A DNA stretch of 64,000 bases from Hyaloperonospora brassicae (taxonomy: Eukaryota; Oomycota; Peronosporomycetes; Peronosporales; Peronosporaceae): NCBI GenBank assembly GCA_947650285.1, contig CANTFL010001361.1, forward strand, positions 1 through 64,000, written 5' to 3'. Shown here one piece after another: positions 22,641 to 33,220 of this stretch; position 1 is the stretch's first letter; every line of letters starts with the position of its first letter. A program made the position numbers and the translations under genes. The notes under the pieces were generated by a model. That model searched no databases. It was not told where the DNA came from and saw only the letters and a list, made by a program, of their open reading frames with translations.

Positions 22641-24290
22641 TTTCGAGCCGGACGCACAATCCAACAGTGAGGATAAGCCTACTGTTTCGACACTGTCAGT
22701 CAGTGTCCCGTCGTCAAGTAAACTTGACGACGTACGAAAGGCATACGCAGAAGATAAGGATCTTCTGCGATTATTGGATCATCTGGTGAATCCATCCAGT
22801 AAATCCATGAGGGATTTACCGGCTTTGTACCGATCCTCATCGGATCGGTATAGTACACGCAACGGATTGATGTACTATACAGCTGTTGCCGACGACACGC
22901 CTCGTGTCGTCGTACCCGCTCATCATGATTTGCGTTTGCGCATCATGTATGAGTGTCACGATGCCCCAACAAGCGGCCATCGTGGTAGAGAAAAGACTTA
23001 CCTCACGGTAAGTCGCGACTTTTACTGGCCCCGCCAGTATCAGTTTGTTCGCAAGTACATACGTGCCTGCGAAGTTTGTCAACGGGTGAAGCCTAGTCCT
23101 TCATCCCGTGCGCCATTGCAGCCTCTGCCTGTTCCGACAGAGTGCTGGCAGTCCGTTTCAATGGACTTCGTCTTCGGGAAACCCGAAGACGCTCACAAGA
23201 AGAATGGTATTCTTGTGTTTGTTGACCGATACAGCAAGATGGTCCATCTTGCTGCTGTCCCTGAGTCGATCAAGGCTCCAGGTTTGGCTCGTGTCTTTCT
23301 AGACACGGTCTTTAGACTCCACGGGTTACCCCGTGAACTCGTATCCGACCGTGACCCTCGGTTCACGGCGGAGTTAGGCAATCCGTGTTCCGTTCACTCG
23401 GAACACGATTAAAAATGTCTGCTTTCAACCATCCCGAAACAGATGGACAGACGGAACGTGCGAACCGTGTCCTCGAAGAAATCCTTCGAGGATATGTCCA
23501 CTCGTTTCCGAGTTGGAGCGAATTCCTACCCATGGTGGAATTCGCGATCAATAATTCGGTGCATGCTTCAACACAGCACACACCGTTTTACGTGAATTGC
23601 CTACGCCATCCACGAGTGCCCACCCTTATAGAGTGCGACTCTTGGATAAGGGGGGAGGGGAATCGCTCGAGCAAAAACCGTTTTGGCTCTTGCTCATCAC
23701 GTGTCGACGCAAACGTCGTCACGTATGATGCCGATGTCGATCAGGTCGACATCTACGAAGAAGATCACCTCAATAATTGCGATGACGCTATTATTGACTC
23801 GGATGATGATGACGATGCTGGTATATTCAGCATCGTCAACGATTATGCCAGCGAGGAAGAAGACAACCTCGCTGAAGAAGAGAGCAATCTCTTAGCAGTG
23901 CGCACGAAGCGCACTGAAAGACAAAACAAAGAGTCAGCAGAGAACATCCTGATGACTCGAGAAGCGGTAGTCTGTTTCGTTCAGTACTCCATCGCAAATG
24001 CGGTGGACCGGCAGAAACGGAACGCTGACAAGAATGGAAGCATTAAATATATTCAGTTGTCGACGGGGACTTAGTCTTACTGTCCACGGTAAACCTACTT
24101 GAAATCGTAGTGACTGACGTGGGCAGCAGTAAACTACTGCCCAAGTATATCGGTCCCTTTCGTGTGCTGGAGCCGACAGGGTAACACATACACGATCGAG
24201 CTTCCACGTAGGATGCGCACGCATCCTACGTTCTACGTGGGGCGTCTCCAGCCGTATCGTCAGTACGAGCCCTCTTCCTACGACGATGAT
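22641..24290 (+). pseudogene. Integrase of the inverted family-B element
   Basis: Continuous with RNase H to 23412. The zinc-binding part has YECHD..GHRGREKT and RACEVCQRVK; the catalytic core has SMDFVFGKP, SDRDPRFTAE and, after a frameshift at about 23390-23410, DGQTERANR. A strongly acidic stretch (many Asp/Glu, with DSDDDDDAGIFSIVND) at about 23715-23900 separates the core from the C-terminal part. The GPY/F module (SSKLLPKYIGPFRVLE) at 24122-24172 lies after further shifts. Confidence 0.82.
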
Positions 24291-24301
24291 AGCCCGCACT
24301 T

Positions 24302-25130
24302 TTAAGAGCTTTCATCAAGTTCTTGCGCTCGCGCTCCAACCTGGACGCGCACATCAGATATCTTTACGTTTAAACGAAGGATCTCTCCGCGAGCTGTCGC
24401 CAGCTCATCCACGAGGGAGAGGATATCGCGCTCGGCCTGCAGCTGCGCGACCGCAGACTCAGCACGGTCCTTCGTACGGTCCGTCTCGCGGTCTTTGCGG
24501 TGCTTTCGCAAATTATCAGTCAGAGCGTAACGCCTGTCCCTCTCTTGCTATAAATCATTGCGCAATTGTTAGATTGCGCGATTAATCTCGTAAGGATCGA
24601 GATGGTGAGCAGAACGACTTGGAGGAGGTCTTTCCTTCTTCCTCACATCCTTTAATGGACTCAAACGGTGGTCAACGCTTCCTTGTGGAGCGTATCTTAA
24701 ACCACCGTGACTATTCAGGACCAAGGACAAGTTGCCTCGTCCAGTGGCGGGTCAATCCACCCTGTTGGAACAGCTGAAAGCCTCACTCCCAGCTAATGAT
24801 GGATGTAGCCGGTATCGTCAAGCAGTACGACGAGACACACCCTTTCTTGGTGGAGGGCCATCGTCGTACGAACGCCCGCCGCGGTCATACAGGGATTGCA
24901 AATTATCAATTTTTCTGCGCATTTTAGACGAGATGCGCGCCCTCCAGTAGCGCTGATAAAGAAGGTACGTCTCCTTAGGGGCTCGAACTGAGTTGTCTAC
25001 ACAACTAAGACACATCTCTCCTCACGAGAGGCAACGTAAACCTGCCTCTCGAGATAATCGGTGCAATTTATACCGTGCACCGACATGCGACTTGTGTTCA
25101 AACTTGCTGCGAGCGTCATCAAGTTTGTCT
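24302..25130 (-). pseudogene. Antisense reading frame of the inverted family-B element
   Basis: Opposite to the local Pol. From 25130 downwards it reads KLDDARSKFEHK, RYKLHRLSREAGLRCLS, a TGA, then GEMCLSCVDNSVRAP, and continues without a shift to MRRKIDNLQSLYDRG at about 24930-24890. Further on, 24511-24302 is a charged coiled-coil-like stretch (DRETDRTKDRAESAVAQLQ..). These match, in order and spacing, the antisense frame at 57281-58895. Over 33 codons from RYKLH to RAP, 21 residues are identical, and 11 of those 21 codons differ silently. I infer a real protein-coding past on this strand; function unknown. Confidence 0.6.
24666..24845 (+). pseudogene. Chromodomain of the inverted family-B element
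   Basis: LNGGQRFLVERILNHRDY, then CLVQWRVNPPCWNS, a TGA in place of the usual tryptophan codon, KPHSQLM and VKQYDETHP. It matches the intact chromodomain at 57718-57900. Confidence 0.72.
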
Positions 25131-26081
25131 AGCCAAGCCTGTCGACCAGCAGTCAACTTGTTGGCAATAAATGCGTTCCACGCCTAGATCAACGATTGCG
25201 GGTCATTCTTCTTGTTAAAGTGGAACCATCGATGTCTGAATAGACATCGATGTTTAAACATGCTCAGTGCGATAATTCTACGCACTGAGATCAAGACCAG
25301 GGAGCCTGAGTGAGTCAAAGAGTGGGATCTGACAGCCTCCAGTGGTATAACCATAGCACTATCTCTGCTCTCTCAATGATGGCATTCATGAATTGCGCTC
25401 AGGAGCAGATCATATAGCATCACGATCCAGCTCCTCTTGTGTGGTACCAATGTAACCGGTACCACTATCATGGCTGTGGCTACGATGACTCCGTATGGAG
25501 TCATCAACAACCACATGAGGACTTACGTCCTTTTGTTGCACGCTTTTGCCATTCGAATACGAGCGCAATCGGTTTTATCCCGGTGACGAGTTCTTGAACT
25601 CGTCGGATAAACCGAAGATATCGTACTGCAGCTCTTTGTCAAGACTGCCGAGATACGCAGCAGTCTTCGTTTCCTTGACCTTGCGGTCGGGCTTTACAGA
25701 CGATTTCGAGTCGGACGGTTCGTCTAACTAGCCCAAATAGAACACGTCGATGTTGGTTCATGGTCCATGGGACTACCACCCGCAGCAGACCCTGAGGGTG
25801 AAAGAGCTGCACTGGGATGACCACGTGCACCTGCAACTACGAGAGAAGCAGTCTTTTTTTCAGCAATAGCTGGCGGATAACCACCAGCTCCTTAGTCTTG
25901 TGCGTCTTGTTCTCCGACTGCAGGCATCCATGCAGCCGCTTTTATAGCGTCCTTGCTCGTCATGGTCTGCAAAGTGGAAATGAGGAGAAAAAGACCAACA
26001 AGTGCTCCCGTCCCCAGAGCGACAATACGGTAGTCACTCTGTCATAACCAATCATATTGTTCACTATAGTGACTAATGGTT

Positions 26082-26400
26082 AAGGAAGGGGTGATGTAAC
26101 GGGGTGAGCCCGTTACATAAAATTGGTACGAAAGTACCAATTTTTGAATAAAATCTGTTTTGGTAATATTCAATCAACATCACTCGGAATGAGTGATGTT
26201 GCCCGATCATTATCGCTAAGGAAAATATCCGTGGAGGGGTCCACTTCCCGGTTGATTTACGGTGTACATCAACCAACTCAACCACCAATCTCTGCTGGAC
26301 GCGCGCAATGGGTGGTGAGCAAGGAACCCACATAGGGGAAGAAAGTTTAATAAAGCTAGAGTAAGTCAAAAGATGATTTATTAACATTATAAATATCTTA
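26082..26400 (+). repeat. Polypurine tract and U3/R part of the 3' LTR, flipped with the inverted block
   Basis: AAGGAAGGGGTGA (26082-26094) is followed by an LTR starting TGTAACGGGGTGAGCCCGTTACA at 26095. Identity with the reverse complement of 27703-28146 runs to ..CATTATAAATAT, then breaks at about 26400 into minus-strand Gag/protease sequence. Confidence 0.82.
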
Positions 26401-26404
26401 TCCC

Positions 26405-27660
26405 CACGTGCAGAGACACTTAATGATTGTGTGTCTGGAGCAACTTTCGTCAAGAGATTTGCTAATCCCTTGAGGTATCTAAATCAGTAGGGCGCTCCGC
26501 CCCTACTGATCCGGACCATTTTTTGATAGTCCGTCTCGCTGTTACGGTTTCGCAACAGCGCTGGACCCACGCCCATTGCCCTTTCTGGCAAATTGACGTC
26601 CATTTCGCTCAGTACTGTTTGGCACTGGGCGTGGAGCACTCCACTCATTTGCGTAGTGTCCTAACTTCTGACAGCGATTGCATTTCTCCAATCGCTTGTT
26701 GTTTGAACAGCGACGTCTCTCGTTCTCACATAGCAGAGGTCCGTTGGTTCTGGACCTCCGATCTCTTGTCGTCTCGGTGGACGGTAAGAGTTTGAGCTAG
26801 CATGATCCTTTATCATGCTAAAGTCTTCCTGTTCCGCGGCTGATACCGCATCTTCTAGCGTATTCAGCTCAAGGCGAAACAGGTGGCTCCTGACGGGCCC
26901 TTCTGCGGGCCCTTCATGAACACCGTGATCAACGTAAGTTCATGAACTGGGTTGATAGTAATACTACTCGCAAGGAGTTGTATACGTTGGGCGTAAGCGT
27001 GTACGTCACGCTTACCTTGTATGAGATTCAGAAGCTTCGATCGAGCTCAGAACTGTGCAAATGGCGGCTGGAACGTACGTTTGAGCCGGGTTTTGTAGGA
27101 TTCGAGCGACTCAAAAGCATATGGGTCGCTCATCTCCTACCCTAAGGGTTAAGTCTTGGCATATCCCGCTAAATGGAATTAAGAAATTGTTAATTCCACT
27201 TTCTCATCGTCGATACGACGTGCGTTTATGGCTCTGTCGAGTTCGACGAACCATAACAACAGGGAGGCTTCTTTAACTCCTCTGTACTTAGAGATAACAA
27301 CCTTCACGATTCAAAGACGACGCGCATGTGTCGTCCCGCTCACAGCAACATTAAATTGTTGGTGTCTCAACGGCTCAGTTTGTTGAGTACCGAACTCTCT
27401 CAACTGCTCGGCCTTTTGAGATCCTTGCTGGTGAAGCAAGTCTACTTTCTCCCGTCCGGTAGCAACTTCATATTAAATAAACCTGGCGATGATGGCATGC
27501 AGTTGGTCTCTCTCAAGAGACTCCAACATGGCGGCAACGCCAATGTCGCCCACATTAGAGCTCATTCGCCCACCGTAGCCCATTCGAGATCACTCAAATG
27601 GGCCAAGCCTTCACGCGTAGCGTGAATGCTTTCTTCCTCGTCCATCGTGTTCATGATGTA
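26405..27660 (-). pseudogene. Gag of the inverted family-B element
   Basis: This is the reverse complement of a degenerate family-B Gag, recognisable against 52209-53400. The zinc knuckle at 26641-26682 (minus strand) reads C-NR-C-QKLG-H-YANE-W: the last cysteine has become tryptophan. The block GTAGGGGCGGAGCGCCCTAC, also in the other copy at about 53321-53336, lies near 26488-26507. Many stops; the element breaks off at the inversion junction just before the protease. Confidence 0.75.
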
Positions 27661-27684
27661 GGGGATTCTTGGTCGCTGGAAGGA

Positions 27685-27700
27685 CTACAAAGTGCTACCA
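27685..27700 (-). promoter_or_regulatory. Primer binding site (family B, minus strand)
   Basis: The minus strand reads TGGTAGCACTTTGTAG, two bases after the LTR end, the same layout as at 52161. Confidence 0.7.
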
Positions 27701-27702
27701 GG

Positions 27703-28146
27703 TGTAACGACACACAACCCTTGCGTGAACTTAACGCAAGGGTGACGTGTGCCCGACAAGCGTACACAGGGCAACCAAGAAAGCGGTAGGTAAAATAAAA
27801 CCCAAAATCTCTGAGTTGAGATAAAGTAGAAATGTTTGTTTGATATATTTATAATGTTAATAAATCATCCATTGACTTACTCTAACTTTATTAAACTTTC
27901 TTCTCCTATGTGGGTTCCTTGCTCACCACCCATTGCGCGCGTCCAGCAGCGATTGGTGGTTGAGTTGGTTGATGTACACCGTAAATCAACCGAGAAGTGG
28001 ACCCCTCCTCGGATATTTTCCTTAGCGATAATAATCCGACAACATCACTCATTTCGAGTGATGTTGATTGAATGTTATCAAAACAGAGTTTATTCAAAAA
28101 TTGGTACTTTCATACCAATTTTTATGTAACGGACCAACCCCTTACA
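27703..28146 (-). repeat. 5' LTR of the inverted-block family-B element (444 bp)
   Basis: On the minus strand it starts TGTAAGGGGTTGGTCCGTTACA and ends ..GTGTGTCGTTACA. It is followed (leftwards) by the primer binding site, which fixes it as the 5' LTR. Confidence 0.85.
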
Positions 28147-28689
28147 GCCATTGCACTCGCGAAAAAACATCTGCACCAACGTCATTTTTTCTCTTGGTGT
28201 ACATCATCGTGACTTGTTATACGATGGTAAAAGTTTTACCCTCCTTACTCGTAAGCTCGTCTCGTTCGGGTAGATTAAATATTTGTGATCGGTGTGAACG
28301 ACCACCGGAGAACTAAGTATAAAAGCTCTGTAGTCGCATCGAAGATAAACAATGGAAATCAGTTTCAGATCTTTTTTCCTGTACTTAAGTTGATGCTTAC
28401 TGCGACTTTCGAAGGAGCAAGCGAGAATTTAGTCCCTTTTGACATTATTCATTTAACTGTTGTGCCAATGGAGTCTGCGTACACGTCAAATGGTTTGTCA
28501 AAAAGGGAATGACAATAATAATACTTCTACGAATAGCTCTTAAACTGTTGTGGAGGATGCAATATCTCTTGGTCATCGTGTGGATTGCATCATAGTACTG
28601 GTATACCGGAGCAGTGATTACCAGGGAGATGTCTTGTTGAACACCATGTCGCGATAGCAATTAATTACTTTTAGGAAACGACCTAATAC
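28147..28689. other. No clearly recognisable gene
   Basis: May include the decayed end of the minus-strand Gypsy fragment that follows; no domain could be supported. Confidence 0.4.
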
Positions 28690-30017
28690 ATTTCTGTTTG
28701 TGAGATGGCTATCTTCTCGACGGCTTGACTTTGTTTGCATGTGGTTTGATGCCTTCCGCGGACAGGGTTAGCTCGAGGTAGTCTACCCCTAGTCGTTAAT
28801 GTAACACTTTTTCCGTTCAGTGTCATAGTAGCACGACATTAGTATAGAAAGAGACGCAAGTATTCGAGGTGTTCTTCTGGCGCCGTAAAAAAGACGATCA
28901 TATCGTCCTGATACATCACGATTGAAGTTGAAACACACGAAGGTTTAGTCCATACATGCTTGCTGCTCGTCAGGCGTAGTACAGATATCTAATGGTATTA
29001 TCATGTATTAAAACATTTTAAATGAAAGACAAAAATCGGTGAACTGTCTGCTATGAGGAGACAATCTTTGCAAGTAGTATCCCATATTATCGTCGAAGTT
29101 CACGATGCACATAGCTTACGCGACTCGAATAAGGATTTCAATTATGCAAAGGAGTAGTACGGGCTTCGTTCCAGATAGTCAATTAGCATCGGTAGGCTTT
29201 TGTTAGGATTGACATGAAAAAACGCAGTGGACTCCATCTCTGAATCGTAGATTCGCTTGAGGACATTCTTGTTGATAAGTCGCTGGATCAAGACCTTCGC
29301 TTGTTCCTGAATACTGCGGTGTATCGATTTTGATTTCGCATGAAGTGTTTCTCGATCTGAAATGATGGATCCACGAAGTTAAAAAATTGTAATTTTTCAA
29401 AGTTTGTCAGATCGGTTTCGATACTGCGCTTGCTCCTATTGGAATTGCTACTCTAGATTTCCGTCGAGCTATAGTCGGAACCTGTTGTTCGGGGGTGACT
29501 GAGATGTCTGACAGCTTTTGCTTTCTATGGAAACTCATGATTGTGTGAGTCATCGACTTCTGCTAGTGTGGTGCTCTGCTCGAAATTCAGTTGTAGTTAA
29601 TGGTCGTCTCAGTTTATATGCGTTTACCCAAATTCCATCCCGTCCCACAATCGTTGCGTCCTTACAGTCATTATTTACTTCAAACCGACGAGTGATGACT
29701 ATATCAGACCTGAGGTGAGGAAAAGTGAGCTTCGCCACTGTTTGCCCACTGGATGTGAATCTATCACTTATCGTGTCAAAGGTAATTACGGGATGCAGAA
29801 AAATACTTTCTTCCTGTATCAAGAATGGCAGGGGGCGTCTCACCGTTAAATATTCATTTCGAATCGCATTGATCGTATTAAGAATCATATTAGCAACTAA
29901 TGGTTCAATGGAATTACGGATTGAATTAACCAGGTAACCGACTACCACAGAATTTCGTATCTTTTGCGTCATGAGTTTGCACGTCTGCAAGCACTTTGTA
30001 TGACAGAAAACTAGCAA
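28690..30017 (-). pseudogene. Protease-RT fragment of a decayed Gypsy (family D)
   Basis: Read from 30017 down: a 155-codon open frame (30017-29550) ending in FEVNNDCKDATIVGRDGI, the second half of a Gypsy protease; then IKIDTPQYSGTSEGLD.. and the start of RT near 29400-29200; then IVMYQDDMIVFFTAPEEHLE with the Y-x-D-D box near 28900-28940; then RT thumb near 28700-28750. Order and orientation are consistent with one element. Frames are shifted repeatedly and no LTR is visible. Confidence 0.65.
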
Positions 30018-30059
30018 CTAATGCCACAACAGAATTCTCATCATCACTATCTCACTGCG

Positions 30060-31340
30060 CAGCCGACTAGGAATCATTTCTGCGAGAAAAAATTACACAA
30101 GCGTCGACATTGGATCGGTCTGGATTGTATGCTACGAGGACGTTGTACTCCACAAAAAGAGATAGCCACATCGCCATTGTTTGCGAGAGATGCGGAATAT
30201 TTACGGCCGTCCATAAATATGGAAGGTCCTTATCGACAATCAACAGTCTATCATCGAGGAGATAAAAGCGAAACTTAGCCGGTAAATGCTTCATGAAAAG
30301 GAGTTGATTGACATGCATTGGATAATTGCGCTCAGCCGGTTGTAGCTGACGCGACTGATTCCGACGACGCTCTTGGCGCCTCCTGCGTCGTAATACTGAT
30401 GCATAGCTCATTGCAAACGTGATGGCGCCATAGGACACTCATAAATATATGTCTGGGTCGACGACCGCCGACACAGTCGATTGTATCGAGCCATTTTTTA
30501 TACTCACATAGGTAATGAATCTCACCACTCCACGACCACTTCTTGGTTTTCTTCAACAGACGATAAAGACGAGCGACTTCATCATGGCGTAATTACGCGA
30601 GTACTTGTCCAAGTACGCCGCCAACCCAAGGGACTTTAGAAGTTCCTTGATATTGACTGGCTTCGGTCTGTCAGAGATTGCATTAATCTGTTCTGGATCA
30701 AGGCGTACGTTATTGTGACTGCCGAAGCACCCAAGAAGTGGTATAACTTGCGATAACGCATAAGTGAAAGAACCTTTTGGACGTGGCGTCGGTGGGATTC
30801 TACGTCCGACTTATTATTTATATCCCGACTATGTACGACAACTCGTGAATGAATTGCCTCAGCTGAAACCTAGCTCCTACCGCAACAGGGTTATCGCTCA
30901 TCTAATAAATGTGGTGAGGCATTGCTTATCCCCTATGGCGTAACGACCCAATCACATAGCATTTTGCTTAAAAGTGCTCACTGACATAATCGGTACACCC
31001 CTCTCACGCATCAGGATATGATAGAACCAATCCATACGATCTATGGACGAAACGATGGTGCTAGAAATGAAATCTATCATTACGTCCTTCCGCGGTATCG
31101 GCATTTGAGCTGGCATCGTTTCAGCATTTATTTGCTGAATGCGCATACTATCCGCCATCATCCTGTGAACGTACGCACACAGAAGGTGGGAGATCTATAT
31201 GGGGAAGTTAATTTCCTCTCATGGCCCACAGCTAAGCGATTACCAAAGCGATTGTCGATTGTTAGTACCTGGGTACGATGCAGTTGCTACTGCTTCATGA
31301 TACAGTACATCACACAGTATTTCAGTTCGATTAAATGACT
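30060..31340 (-). pseudogene. RT-RNase H fragment of a family-B Gypsy
   Basis: On the minus strand: KYCVMKQ-like sequence near 31300, NAETMPAQMPIPRKDVMID and HILMRERGVPIMSVSTF at 31130-30975, then RNase H pieces SRQLQPAERNYPMHVNQLL, LPAKFRFYLLDDRL and PYLWTAVNIPHLSQTMA to 30067. These match family B at 54600-55690 but with many changes and stops. Both ends are truncated. Confidence 0.75.
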
Positions 31341-31494
31341 ACTTACCTAACGCTAAGGTAACTTAATCGTCACGGGTACACCCCTTTATTCGATAAAACA
31401 TTTGTGTCTACTATATACGCTCCAGGTGAAATTAGTTATTGTTAAGTGTATTGCTTAATACAAGTCTTGTTATTCAAATTTGTTCTAAAAGAAG

Positions 31495-33063
31495 TGCATA
31501 TGAATAATGATGGAAAGTGCAGATCGCGCCTACTGCACTAAGTGTGAGATCGATTTGATTGGCGGACTGCTCTCAGAGATAGGCCGGTTGGCACGAATGA
31601 TGGAGTCACACGACTGAGTGACAGGAAATGACTGTGAAAAAATAAGCAGATCGACCAACCTTACGGTCATGAAGGAGTTTAGTCAAGGGTCGACGGTTGA
31701 CCGATCGCGATCCGCGATCGAAGGTTTGGATCACCAAGGTACAAGAACCGGATCACTCAAGGGGTGAACATCAACTGGAGTACTGGATCGCTAATGACAA
31801 TGGGATATAGATTAATATTGGAGCAAGCTGGAAGAGTGGATCGTCAAGATAACCAAGTACGCAAAACTTCGGTCCGGACGGCGATCCAACCTTGGATGCC
31901 CGATCGAAGATGCAACCGATCGACAACGATATATCCTGGGTGTGTACTGCTGATTGGTGTGGATCACAAACCGCGATCCATGACCTCGCGATCCACTGCA
32001 TCGCGATCCAACACCACGATCCACCGCACCAAGATCCACCGCTCCGCGATCCACTATGGAGCAATACACTTCATAGCGGATCGAAGTGGAAGACATAATT
32101 GGCGTGGATCACCTACCGCGATCCACTACCTCGCAAACCGCGGCATAGCGATCCATTATACCGCGACCCATTGCAACGGGATCCACTATGGAGTGATCCA
32201 CTATGGATTGATCCACTTTAGAGCGATTCACTATGGAGCGGATTTTGGTGAATACCATACCGCGATCCACTACCTCGCGATCCACTGCACCGCGATCCAC
32301 TGCACCATGATCCACCATAAAGCGATCCACTTCACCGCGATCCACTGCACCACGATCCACTTTACCGAATTCCACTGTGGAGCGATCATACACGAAGTGT
32401 CTGCTGTGCACCACATGAGGCAAGAAGTGGATTACATAGACAGGCGGTGCACAACAGTTGACCCAGCGAACAGATAGGCATAGTCATAGGTTTCGGATTT
32501 GGTTAGTTGACATTAAACAGAATTGAATTTGCAACGAAAGACACGCGTCGACTTCTCCCGTGAAGCAACTTTGGCCTCCCGTTAAATTGAAAGTCACCCA
32601 CGTCTCTGCAAGATTCGCCCTTGAAGTGTTTGGCCAGGCGGAACTTCAATTGTCACCCCACCCCCAACTGAGATCGGACGCAGGGAACCTAACGGTTTAG
32701 ATTCAAGATCTCAAGACGTCTCAAGTGGTCAGAAGGCGTGCGGATCAAGAATCACCCTTGGCAAAGGCGAATCTGGGAGAGCGACCAAGTTACAAGCGAT
32801 CGAGTGAAGAATTTCCACCCAATCTGCCCCTACGTTTGACCGGGTGAAGTATTCCCACCCTATCAACACCCATCCCTAAAACGGTCAAGTTCAGCTTCAC
32901 CTCAATTCAATCAAGAAGAGCACAACCCGCCCCACCGACGGGTACACAAAGTGAGCAAGAAGACACAGAGCACGGAATCGGGGTACCCCATCCGTTATTC
33001 GGTCGTCCGGGCGCCAGTGGAGAGTCGGTATCACAAGGAATATGTGATCACCACTCCTTCACA
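31495..33063 (+). repeat. 5' LTR of Gypsy family C (1569 bp)
   Basis: Direct repeat of 42608-43734: both contain GAATAATGATGGAAAGTGCA at the start, TTGAACAGAATTGAATTTGC-like and GGTACACAAAGTGAGCAAGA blocks, and end near GTGATCACCACTCC..CACA. It is followed after one base by a primer binding site. It is longer than the 3' copy because the GATCC minisatellite is expanded and the 3' copy lacks about 240 bp. Confidence 0.82.
31960..32400. repeat. GATCC-type minisatellite inside the LTR
   Basis: Imperfect units of about 14-15 bp around GCGATCCACTGCACC or GCGATCCACTATGGA are repeated some twenty times. The period, a multiple of three for many units, produces an accidental 237-codon frame. The 3' LTR (43075-43275) has far fewer units. 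Confidence 0.88.
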
Positions 33064-33064
33064 A

Positions 33065-33082
33065 TGGTGCGCGTGCCCGGAT
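33065..33082 (+). promoter_or_regulatory. Primer binding site, family C
   Basis: TGGTGCGCGTGCCCGGAT one base after the LTR end. It starts with TGG, as needed for a tRNA CCA end, and is unlike the family A/B site. Confidence 0.6.
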
Positions 33083-33220
33083 ATTCTAGTAACGTGGAAT
33101 TCCACCATGAGTCCCGGAGCGAATAAGTCAAGATATAGACTAAATCTGGGATCGAAGCGCATGCGAAAGAGGTATCGACAAAGACGCGTAAGAATGAAGG
33201 ATCACCGGGTCGTCTAAGTT

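Larger units (their letters stand above)
20023..28146 (-). mobile_element. Ty3/Gypsy family-B element on the minus strand with a 6.2-kb internal inversion
   Basis: The right end is a minus-strand 5' LTR (27703-28146) followed by the primer site and Gag to about 26405. The left end is the U5 part of a minus-strand 3' LTR (20023-20150). Between them, 20150-26400 runs the other way: protease, RT, RNase H, integrase, chromodomain, polypurine tract and the first 306 bp of an LTR. Flipping that block would restore gene order and a near full-length 3' LTR. Flanks GCAAT (20018-20022) and GCCAT (28147-28151) look like a 5-bp target duplication with one change, supporting a single insertion. Confidence 0.8.

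Noticed and set aside
31960..32400. Regular repeats that might suggest a CRISPR array
   Set aside because: Units are contiguous, imperfect and without spacers, and the DNA is eukaryotic.
31764..32477. 237-codon frame on the plus strand
   Set aside because: Produced by the GATCC minisatellite in an LTR; His/Ile-rich repeat with no domain.
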